Of a DNA stretch of 7,061 nucleotides, positions 1 to 5,527 are shown one piece after another. Made by a program: the position numbers and the translations under genes. Source of the stretch: Deltaproteobacteria bacterium. Lineage in GTDB: Bacteria; Myxococcota; Polyangia; Polyangiales; B10-G4. The DNA lies in assembly GCA_019312705.1 (NCBI GenBank), contig JAFDCW010000220.1:1-7061 (forward strand). The letters are read 5' to 3'. Each line of letters begins with the position of its first letter. Positions within the stretch are counted from its first letter, which is position 1. A model generated the notes under the pieces. That model saw only the letters and a list, made by a program, of their open reading frames with translations, did no database searches and was not told where the DNA came from.

Positions 1-426
1 GTGAGCGTCTTCGAGGTCTTTGATTCGGCGCAGGAGGTCGTCGTGGTCGAAGGGCTTTTCGATTCGCCCGTTCGGCACCGAGGCGAGGAATGAGCGCGCC
101 TCTTCGGTAAAGACTCCGCCGGTCATGAAGATCATGCGCTTCGACAGGTCGGGTGATTCGTCGTGAAGCCACGCGAAGAGGTCCATGCCACTGATCTCGG
201 GCATCATCAGGTCGCAGAGGATGACGTCGTAGTCCGGGTCATCTTGGAGAAACTGCCGAGCTTCGCTCCCCGACTGGGCAACGGTGACCTCGTGCACGTC
301 GGCCAGCAACACCTTTAGGGTGGTGCCGATTAACGGCTCATCATCGACGATGAGGACACGAGATAGTCCGCCATCGTTACGCGCAGATTGCGCGTTCCTT
401 GCCCCACCGCTCATCTCTCGATCCAT
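1..426 (-). CDS. Receiver-domain response regulator, C-terminus cut by window edge
   Basis: Reading the minus strand from the ATG at 424-426 gives 142 residues with no stop before the edge, so the 3' end is missing. About 20 poorly structured residues lead into a canonical receiver (REC) domain: VLIVDDEP with the acidic pair Asp28/Asp29, phosphoacceptor Asp72 in ILCDLMMPEISG, switch Thr102 in MIFMTGG, and Lys124 in the EKPF motif. The spacings (43, 30 and 22 residues) are those of a normal CheY-like fold, so it should accept phosphate from a histidine kinase. An in-frame stop (442-444 on plus) limits the start; ATG at 412-414 is an alternative, and neither has a clean ribosome binding site (GGGGGA abuts the first). 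It is divergent from the kinase operon. The visible part ends where a receiver normally ends, so whether it is a single-domain protein or carries an output domain cannot be seen. Confidence 0.9.
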   Translation of the reverse strand, partial: MDREMSGGARNAQSARNDGGLSRVLIVDDEPLIGTTLKVLLADVHEVTVAQSGSEARQFLQDDPDYDVILCDLMMPEISGMDLFAWLHDESPDLSKRMIFMTGGVFTEEARSFLASVPNGRIEKPFDHDDLLRRIKDLEDAH

Positions 427-516
427 TCCCCCACGCGAAAGTTACCGTTCCAGCGGCCTCGCCGCAACGCGGGAATTCGAGAGCCATCAAATATTGTTGC
501 TCTCAGCGTGTACCCT
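427..516. promoter_or_regulatory. Divergent intergenic region with imperfect palindrome
   Basis: This 90 bp gap must hold the promoters of both the leftward receiver gene and the rightward kinase operon. It contains an imperfect palindrome at 479-504: GAGAGC, 14 bp spacer, GCTCTC, with a few further matches inside around AATATT. It sits about 13 bp upstream of the kinase start codon and could be an operator. On the minus strand a weak sigma-70-like pair (TTGCGG, 17 bp, TAACTT) lies just ahead of the receiver gene. No GG-N10-GC sigma-54 element was found here on either strand. Assignments are by eye only. Confidence 0.4.
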
Positions 517-1998
517 ATGCCCGTGCGGTTCAGCCTGCTCGCGCTGGTGATTGTCTCAGCCTGCGGACCCTCCGTGGCCGAGGATTGGGCTCGGGCCGAG
601 GAGCTCTGGCAGGCCCGGGATCCCGCGGCCTATGACGACTGGCTGCTGCTCGACGAGGCGACCCCCGAAGGGCGAAGCGCCCACGAGCGCCTCATCGCTG
701 CCGATGCGCTCTACCGCGAGGGCATCCGCCGCCTCGTCGCCGGGGAAGATGGCGCCCGGGATGCGATCGTCGAAGGCCGGGAGCTCGCACCCATCGATCC
801 CGAGAACTACCTGTCCCTCGCCCGGGCCTGCCGAGACCAGGGGCTGACCGGTCGGGCAGTCGAATACTATCGTAAATTCATCGTCGCTCGACCCGAGGGA
901 CCGGATGCCGACGCGGCCCGGGCCGAGCTCGGGGAGATCGACCCGTCCTCCGTCGCCGAGGTCCTCTGGTCGGAGCCGACGGTAGTCGTCACGGCCCCCG
1001 GCGCGGGGCCTTCCCTCGTGGCGACCTCCGCGATCTCGGCGGTCGTGGGCTCCTTCTTGACCATGGCTGTCGGGCTGCTCTTCCTGACGCGCCGGCGCCG
1101 GGGTGGGCCCCTGAACAAGCTCGCGGCCAGCTCTCCGGAGCTGCATCCGGCGATCGCCTATCTGGTCGGGTCCCTGCGTCATGAGCTGCTCAAGCATCGG
1201 GTGGGGGCCGTCGGGGATGCGATTCAAGCCCTCGGTCGCGGCGGGGCAACCGATGCTCAGCTCAGCTTCGTCGAGGGGCGGCTCTTCGGGGGAGAGCCGC
1301 TCATGTCATCGTGGAAGGCACACCTCGCGTCCTTCGAGCGAGCCCTGGGCTATCGCCTCGACCTGCGACGGGACCGTCAGTTTCGCCGCGCCGAGCGGGC
1401 CATCGCTCGCATATCCGCCCTCGAAGGGCGCATCGCGAAGCGCGAGGCCAGTGTCGAGCGGGTGCTTTCCCAATCCTACGAAGTCCTCCAGGCGTTCGAC
1501 CGCGAGCTCGCGAAGCTGGTTCACCATCTCGTGCGCACCCGGGTCGACCTCGCGCTGCTCGAGGGAGTCGTCGCCGACGTGCGCGGCGAATATGCTCCAG
1601 GCCTCGTCGAGCTCGACGCCGTCGAAGTCAAAGGTCCCGACGAACTCGTCGAAGTCGAAGTCTTCCGGGTGGACCTCGTGCTGATCCTCAAGAACGTCAT
1701 CCGCAACGCGGTCCTCGCCGTGGGGCGGACCGACGCTCCTCGGCGGATATCCGTCGACGCCCGGTCCGAACTCGAGCCGACCGGAGAAGAGATCGTCTTC
1801 CTGACCGTTCGGGATACGAGCACCGAGGAGTTGTCCCGGGAGTCGATCTACGATCGCCGCGTCGACCGGGGCCTCGGGCTCGTGACCGCGGCCCTCACCC
1901 GCTACGATGGCGCCATCGAAGTGGAACGGGCAGGGCAGGGGTACGAGAAGGCGGTGAGCATTCGCTTCTTCAGGGCCCTCGACGGAGAAGTCGAGTGA
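517..1998 (+). CDS. Membrane histidine kinase with lipoprotein-type N-terminus and TPR-like sensor region
   Basis: This 493-residue protein is read as a sensor kinase. Residues 1-16 form a short signal peptide ending in a lipobox (V-S-A-C, Cys16). Residues 55-140 are helical and TPR-like, probably periplasmic. One membrane helix spans about 166-190 and is followed by RRRR, placing the rest in the cytoplasm. The kinase half has a candidate phosphoacceptor His222 in LRHELLKHR, a long helical stretch, an N box (ILKNVIRNAVLAV, Asn393/Asn397) and a G2-type motif (RGLGLV, 451-456). The G1 box is non-canonical: DTSTE (433-437) replaces DxGxG, keeping only the Asp. The ATG at 517 is chosen because it yields the signal peptide; an upstream in-frame ATG at 388 would overlap the divergent gene and add a low-quality leader. 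No Shine-Dalgarno precedes 517; GTG at 523 is possible. It is the first gene of the operon and overlaps the next by GTGA. Function as an active kinase is inference, given the G1 change. Confidence 0.85.
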   Translation: MPVRFSLLALVIVSACGPSVAEDWARAEELWQARDPAAYDDWLLLDEATPEGRSAHERLIAADALYREGIRRLVAGEDGARDAIVEGRELAPIDPENYLSLARACRDQGLTGRAVEYYRKFIVARPEGPDADAARAELGEIDPSSVAEVLWSEPTVVVTAPGAGPSLVATSAISAVVGSFLTMAVGLLFLTRRRRGGPLNKLAASSPELHPAIAYLVGSLRHELLKHRVGAVGDAIQALGRGGATDAQLSFVEGRLFGGEPLMSSWKAHLASFERALGYRLDLRRDRQFRRAERAIARISALEGRIAKREASVERVLSQSYEVLQAFDRELAKLVHHLVRTRVDLALLEGVVADVRGEYAPGLVELDAVEVKGPDELVEVEVFRVDLVLILKNVIRNAVLAVGRTDAPRRISVDARSELEPTGEEIVFLTVRDTSTEELSRESIYDRRVDRGLGLVTAALTRYDGAIEVERAGQGYEKAVSIRFFRALDGEVE

Positions 1999-2432
1999 AG
2001 CGGCTCCTGGTCATCGAGGACGGTCACGAATACGAGGAGTTCGCTCAGCTTTTTCTCGCCGAGGCGTTCTCCATCGTGGCTTGCCACTCCAGTGAACAGG
2101 CCCTCGCCGCCGTCGCCGGCGCCTCCTTCGACGCGGCCCTCCTCGACCTGCGCTTCGACCGGACGCCGGCCGCCGATCTCACCGGGGACATCCCCGGGAC
2201 CGCCGAGCGTCTCTTCGCCGGCGACACGGCCCGGGCCCTGCGCTACATCAAAGAGCAGCAGGGCACGTTGGTGCTCGCCCAACTCCGCGAGGCTGGTTGC
2301 GATGTGCCGGTGGTCTTCGTGCACGACTTTCCGGCGCGGCGCCTCGAGAACCTCCGGCGCATGTACGGTGCGGTCGCCGCCGTGCCCTCCTTCGACGCCG
2401 CGGCGATCCTCCGTGCCCTGGGGGCTCCATGA
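1995..2432 (+). CDS. Stand-alone degenerate receiver-domain protein
   Basis: The protein has 145 residues, starts at GTG 1995-1997 inside the kinase stop (GTGA overlap), and has GGAG at 1984-1987 as ribosome binding site. It begins like a receiver (KRLLVIEDG, acidic pair Glu8/Asp9) and keeps the phosphoacceptor Asp51 in AALLDLRFD. Two switch residues are not conserved: the Thr/Ser after beta 4 is His110 (VVFVHDF) and the Lys of the KPF motif is replaced (AVPSFD). Asp51 to His110 is 59 residues against about 30 in a CheY-like receiver, so there is a roughly 30-residue insertion after beta 3. The same kind of insertion occurs in the receiver of the sigma-54 activator encoded two genes downstream. 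It has no output domain. It may be a phosphate intermediate or sink between kinase and activator, or a non-phosphorylated docking partner; the sequence alone does not decide. Confidence 0.85.
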   Translation: MKRLLVIEDGHEYEEFAQLFLAEAFSIVACHSSEQALAAVAGASFDAALLDLRFDRTPAADLTGDIPGTAERLFAGDTARALRYIKEQQGTLVLAQLREAGCDVPVVFVHDFPARRLENLRRMYGAVAAVPSFDAAAILRALGAP

Positions 2433-2815
2433 GCCGCCCCGGCCAAGCGGCCCCCGATGCCCGCGCCTACGCTCGCCTCGCCCACGACGTCGGAAAGTAC
2501 GTGGCTCGAATCGCTCACAACATCGGTTCGGGGCCCATCCCGGTCGCCCTCGCGGGGCTGCTCGCCCGAGACCTCTACGACCTCGGGGACGGCCGGTCGG
2601 CGTCGCAGATGTTTGCTGAATACGCGGCCGCCCTCGGCGAAGAGCCAGAACTCAAAGAGGTCGCGACGCGCCTCGCGGCCGTCGATTCGCTCGAGGCCGG
2701 GGTGCGGGCTGGCGATCAAGACGCCATGCGTGAGGCGGCGGTGCACGCCCTCGGGATCGAGCGGCAGCTCCGGGCTCTGGCCGCGCGCAAAGGGCAAGGG
2801 AGGCCAGAATCATGA
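2429..2815 (+). CDS. Small helical protein with His-Asp motif; candidate phosphotransfer or kinase-docking protein
   Basis: I do not recognise a named family for this 128-residue protein. It is rich in Ala, Leu, Arg and Glu, has no Cys, signal peptide or membrane segment, and looks all-helical. Near the N-terminus is RLAHDVGKYVARIAHNI, where His19-Asp20 sits in an amphipathic helix resembling the phosphoacceptor helix of histidine kinase dimerisation domains; it does not match the classical HPt HxxKG pattern well. The ATG overlaps the stop of the receiver gene (ATGA) with a G-run (2420-2424) as weak ribosome binding site, and its own stop overlaps the activator start (ATGA). Being translationally coupled between a receiver and a sigma-54 response regulator makes a phosphorelay role attractive, with His19 as the carrier. 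That is inference; it could equally be a structural adaptor. Confidence 0.8.
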   Translation: MSRPGQAAPDARAYARLAHDVGKYVARIAHNIGSGPIPVALAGLLARDLYDLGDGRSASQMFAEYAAALGEEPELKEVATRLAAVDSLEAGVRAGDQDAMREAAVHALGIERQLRALAARKGQGRPES

Positions 2816-4536
2816 GCCAACGGCCGAAGCTCCTCGTCATCGACGACGGGGATCGCTACATCGAGCTCGCCCACGCGTTGCTGCGCGAGTACGACTACGC
2901 CACCCGCTGTGAGCTCCCGGGGCCGTGTTGGGCCTGCTCCGAGCAACGCGGCTGCAAGCTCACCCACGCCCACAACGCCGCCGAAGCCGACGACGCCCTC
3001 CGGCGCCACCCCGATACCGATGTCGTGCTCCTCGACGTCGCCTTCGACATCGCCGAGACCGACCTCCTGCCTTCTTCCCAATCGGCCCAGGATCCATCGG
3101 AATCCCTCGAGCGTCGGCGCCGCCTGCAAGGCCTCGCCATCCTCGACCGTCTGCGCCGGAGCCGGACGGAGCTGCCGGTGATTCTCATGACCTCCCTCGA
3201 CGACCTCGCCCTCGAGGATGGGGGCTTTGCGCCGGGGGCGGACGAGCTCCTGACTCTCGCCGGCGCCGATGCCTTCGATGCACGGGCTCTCGGTCTCCTG
3301 ATCGAACGCATCCTGGCCCGGCGCCACGAGGTCGCCGAGGCGGGGGGATTCGCTTGGGGAACGGCCCGCGCGATGACCCGCCTACGCCAAGACGCGACGA
3401 CCCTGGCGCGGACCTCGCTGCCGATCTTGCTGCTCGGTGCGACGGGGACCGGTAAGAGCGCATTGGCGGAGCACGTCATCCATCCCGCGACGGGGCGTCG
3501 CGGGCCCTTCCTCCCGGTGGACCTCTCGGCGCTCCCCGAGACACTCGTCGCCGCCGAACTCTTCGGGACCGCCCGGGGGGCCTTCAGCGGGGCTATCGAA
3601 CGCACCGGGCTCTTTGCCCAGGCCGACGGCGGCACGCTCTTGCTCGACGAGATCGGCAACCTGCCCCTGGACCTCCAGCGCATGTTGCTGCTCGTGCTCC
3701 AGAGCGGTCGCGTCACGCGCCTCGGCGAAGCCGAGAGTCGCACGGTCGACGTCAAGGTTGTCGCCGCCACCAACGCCGACCTCGAGGCGGAGGTACGCGC
3801 GGGGCGATTCCGGGCCGACCTCTATGCGCGCCTCAATCCCGCCGCGCGCCTCGTCCTGCCGCCCCTGACCAGTCGAATCGGTGACTTGAAGACCCTGATC
3901 GATGGCTTCGTCGGCCGAGCGTTTGCGGTCGGGCCCGACCGGGCCCTGCTCGGGGCCTACGCCGGGGCTGCGGGGCTGCGCGGTTCCCCCGCCGTGCGCC
4001 TGACCGTCGGAGAGCCGGCGAAAGACTCCGACGAGTACGTGACCTTCGTGCTTTCCCCTCAGAGCTTCAGGACCCTCGAGGCCCATGCATGGCCGGGCAA
4101 CGTGCGCGAACTCGAGCTCTTCGTGAAGAACGCGGTTGTCTTCGCCCTGGCCGACGCCCTCGGCGCGGCGGAGCGCGGCCGAGGAGGCAGCGGAGGGAGC
4201 GCGGCGGCGGCGCGTACCATTCCGATCTCATCGCGCCTCGTCGGTGAACTCGTCGCCCGGTCCTGGGCCGCGGCGCCGGCGGTCCTGTCGGCGGCAGGAG
4301 GCGAGCTGGCTGATGAACCGCGCGGCGACTTCGTCCCGACCTTCGTGCCGGGCCCCGGCCTCCGGGACGCCGCCCGGCACGTCGAGCGCCAGCTCTACGA
4401 GCACCTCTTCCGGAAGACCGGCGGCGACTTTGCGGCGATGGCCGGGCTGCTGCTCACCGGTGACCCGGCGGCGAACGCCCGGAAGGTCCGGCTGCGCTTC
4501 AACCAGCTCGGTCTCAAGGTGAGAGATCTACGATAA
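2812..4536 (+). CDS. Sigma-54-dependent response regulator (NtrC-like) with Cys-cluster receiver
   Basis: This 574-residue protein has the REC, AAA+ and Fis-type HTH order of bacterial enhancer-binding proteins. REC (about 5-170): acidic pair Asp11/Asp12, phosphoacceptor Asp75 in VVLLDVAFD, Thr127 in ILMTS; the usual Lys is absent. Four cysteines (33, 39, 42, 48; C-x5-C-x2-C-x5-C) lie between the acidic pair and Asp75, and a second insertion follows Asp75. AAA+ (about 180-440): Walker A GATGTGKS (209-216), GAFSGA loop (256-261, Ser for the usual Thr of GAFTGA), Walker B LLLDE (276-280), arginine fingers Arg334 and Arg340 in FRADLYARLN, sensor II WPGNVRE (427-433). An extra stretch at about 370-418 lengthens the lid region and a Gly/Ala-rich linker precedes the Fis-like HTH at about 520-574. 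The start overlaps the previous stop (ATGA) and has GGGAGG at 2798-2803, 8 bases away. It should remodel sigma-54 RNA polymerase; the promoter immediately downstream is the obvious target. Confidence 0.96.
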   Translation: MSQRPKLLVIDDGDRYIELAHALLREYDYATRCELPGPCWACSEQRGCKLTHAHNAAEADDALRRHPDTDVVLLDVAFDIAETDLLPSSQSAQDPSESLERRRRLQGLAILDRLRRSRTELPVILMTSLDDLALEDGGFAPGADELLTLAGADAFDARALGLLIERILARRHEVAEAGGFAWGTARAMTRLRQDATTLARTSLPILLLGATGTGKSALAEHVIHPATGRRGPFLPVDLSALPETLVAAELFGTARGAFSGAIERTGLFAQADGGTLLLDEIGNLPLDLQRMLLLVLQSGRVTRLGEAESRTVDVKVVAATNADLEAEVRAGRFRADLYARLNPAARLVLPPLTSRIGDLKTLIDGFVGRAFAVGPDRALLGAYAGAAGLRGSPAVRLTVGEPAKDSDEYVTFVLSPQSFRTLEAHAWPGNVRELELFVKNAVVFALADALGAAERGRGGSGGSAAAARTIPISSRLVGELVARSWAAAPAVLSAAGGELADEPRGDFVPTFVPGPGLRDAARHVERQLYEHLFRKTGGDFAAMAGLLLTGDPAANARKVRLRFNQLGLKVRDLR

Positions 4537-4548
4537 GCGTAGTTCTCT
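4522..4548. promoter_or_regulatory. Inverted repeat, candidate enhancer (UAS) or weak terminator
   Basis: AGAGATCTACG, a 5-base centre ATAAG, then CGTAGTTCTCT form an inverted repeat with 10 of 11 paired positions (mismatch 4527/4543). It spans the stop codon of the activator gene. Its centre (4535) is about 106 bp upstream of the transcription start predicted from the -24/-12 promoter, a typical position for a sigma-54 activator binding site. It could form an RNA hairpin, but no T-run follows, so an intrinsic terminator is less likely. Confidence 0.5.
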
Positions 4549-4587
4549 GCTCGCAATCATAGACTTTGATGCCGCCGTGACCACGTC

Positions 4588-4607
4588 TTCGTAGTAATTA
4601 CAGCGAA
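4588..4607. promoter_or_regulatory. 20 bp imperfect palindrome upstream of the sigma-54 promoter
   Basis: TTCGTAGTAATTACAGCGAA is a palindrome with 8 of 10 symmetric pairs matching, including the core GTAATTAC. It lies in the locally AT-rich stretch just upstream of the -24 element (centre about 20 bp from the GG). It may be a second activator site, a site for another regulator, or part of a bending-protein region. Its centre is about 62 bp, close to six helical turns, from that of the upstream inverted repeat. Confidence 0.4.
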
Positions 4608-4614
4608 AATATAC

Positions 4615-4630
4615 TGGCACGGCTCCTGCT
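4615..4630 (+). promoter_or_regulatory. Sigma-54 (-24/-12) promoter
   Basis: TGGCACGGCTCCTGCT matches the consensus TGGCAC-N5-TTGCW at all but one defined position (C for the first T of TTGC), with the invariant GG and GC exactly 10 bp apart (4616-4617 and 4628-4629). Transcription should begin near 4641, leaving a short leader of about 24 bases that holds the ribosome binding site. Its position directly after a gene for a sigma-54 activator strongly supports it. Confidence 0.88.
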
Positions 4631-4648
4631 TTGTTTCCTCTTCACAAC

Positions 4649-4659
4649 AGGAGGAGGAG
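4649..4659 (+). promoter_or_regulatory. Strong ribosome binding site
   Basis: AGGAGGAGGAG gives two overlapping perfect AGGAGG registers (4649-4654 and 4652-4657), the second leaving 7 bases to the ATG at 4665. It is the strongest Shine-Dalgarno in the window, suggesting high translation of the target gene once its promoter is activated, and it fixes the start codon. Confidence 0.85.
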
Positions 4660-4664
4660 CTTCG

Positions 4665-5378
4665 ATGCCCGAGGAAAACAGCGTTCTATTCGCCATTCGT
4701 GAGTTGGCCGGTTTGGAAGAAGACCGGGTCGCCGCCGAGGAGTCGCAGATTCTGGCGGCGGCCGAGGCCGAACGCGAGGCCATTCGGGAGGCCGAGGACC
4801 GCACCGCCGCGGCCCAGGCCCACGCCCAGCGGGTCGCCGAGGCCGAGGCCCGGCAGAGCCTCGACCGCGAGCTCGCGGTCCGAGATGACGAAGCCGAGCA
4901 GCGCATGACGACGCTGCGTGCCGAACTCGCCGCGGTCCAGGCGGACCGGGAGCGCATGCACACGCGCATCGTGACCCTCGCCGACGCGCCTTCCGGGTCC
5001 ACTCCGGTGGGCGGAGATGTATGGGGTTGGAAGGTCGCTTTCGCTGCGGCGGGCATCGTGGCCGCTGGCCTCGCGGTCATCCTCGCCGTTCGGCAGCCGG
5101 TCATCGAGGCGCGCATCATCGAGGTGCCCGCTGCGCGCGCCGCAGTCGTCTCCGGGCCGGCGACCGCCCCTGCCCCCGGCGCCGTCGCGGCTTCCGCCGA
5201 GGTGGACTCGGTCGAACCCGTCGACGTGGCGGCGCTCGGCGCGCCGCCGGAGACCGAGAGTGCGCGGGGGCCGCGGGGTCGGAATCCTCGCACGCCGCGC
5301 ACACCCCGCGTGCGCATGGCCGCCGACCCCCTCGGGGACCTCGACTGTCCCGACGACGACCCCACCTGCGGAATCTAA
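4665..5378 (+). CDS. Sigma-54-controlled single-pass membrane protein with coiled coil
   Basis: I do not recognise this 237-residue protein. Residues 15-105 are an Ala/Glu/Arg-rich heptad-like helix, very probably a coiled coil. One membrane helix covers about 122-142 (VAFAAAGIVAAGLAVILAV), with no N-terminal signal peptide, so the coiled coil is probably cytoplasmic and the rest extracytoplasmic. Residues 155-225 are low-complexity, rich in Ala, Pro and Val, then Arg and Pro (RNPRTPRTPRVR). The extreme C-terminus is acidic with two cysteines, DLDCPDDDPTCGI (Cys228, Cys235), able to form a disulfide or bind metal. It is transcribed alone from the sigma-54 promoter at 4615-4630 and translated from a very strong ribosome binding site, so it is probably the dedicated output of the upstream kinase/activator operon. 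A structural or envelope-response role is inference. Confidence 0.88.
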   Translation: MPEENSVLFAIRELAGLEEDRVAAEESQILAAAEAEREAIREAEDRTAAAQAHAQRVAEAEARQSLDRELAVRDDEAEQRMTTLRAELAAVQADRERMHTRIVTLADAPSGSTPVGGDVWGWKVAFAAAGIVAAGLAVILAVRQPVIEARIIEVPAARAAVVSGPATAPAPGAVAASAEVDSVEPVDVAALGAPPETESARGPRGRNPRTPRTPRVRMAADPLGDLDCPDDDPTCGI

Positions 5379-5527
5379 ACGGCATCGCCTGGAGCGCGAT
5401 CCACGGCGCGAGGTGGCCCCGCTTTCTGCGCTGCCTGCTCACCTATAAAGATAGGCTCCGCGGGCTGCTCGAAACCGAGACCACCTCGCTTGTGTCTCAC
5501 GCTCCATGCGACACCGTTTGACTATCT
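5379..5527. other. Convergent intergenic region with weak hairpins
   Basis: The 149 bp between the two convergent genes should hold their terminators. Seen are a short hairpin CCTAT-AAAG-ATAGG (5442-5455), a bulged stem GTGT/CGC with GCG/ACAC (5492-5514) followed by moderately T-rich sequence, and a 9 bp inverted repeat TAAAGATAG (5446-5454) with CTATCTTTA (5522-5530), the latter overlapping the peptidase stop codon. None is a classical GC stem with a T-run. I see no convincing gene here. Confidence 0.4.

Noticed and set aside
388..516. N-terminal extension of the kinase from the ATG at 388
   Set aside because: It overlaps the start of the divergent receiver gene, reads as a low-quality basic leader, and would place the signal peptide internally.
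556..1227. Long minus-strand open frame opposite the kinase gene
   Set aside because: Its composition is that of an antisense shadow of a GC-rich gene, with no domain, ribosome binding site or family resemblance.
1311..1994. Upstream extension of the receiver gene in the same frame
   Set aside because: The extension is an Arg/Pro/Ser-rich out-of-frame reading of the kinase gene; the receiver fold begins exactly at the GTG at 1995.
4522..4548. Intrinsic terminator after the activator gene
   Set aside because: The hairpin has no following T-run and lies on the stop codon; an enhancer role fits better, though transcript termination here is not excluded.
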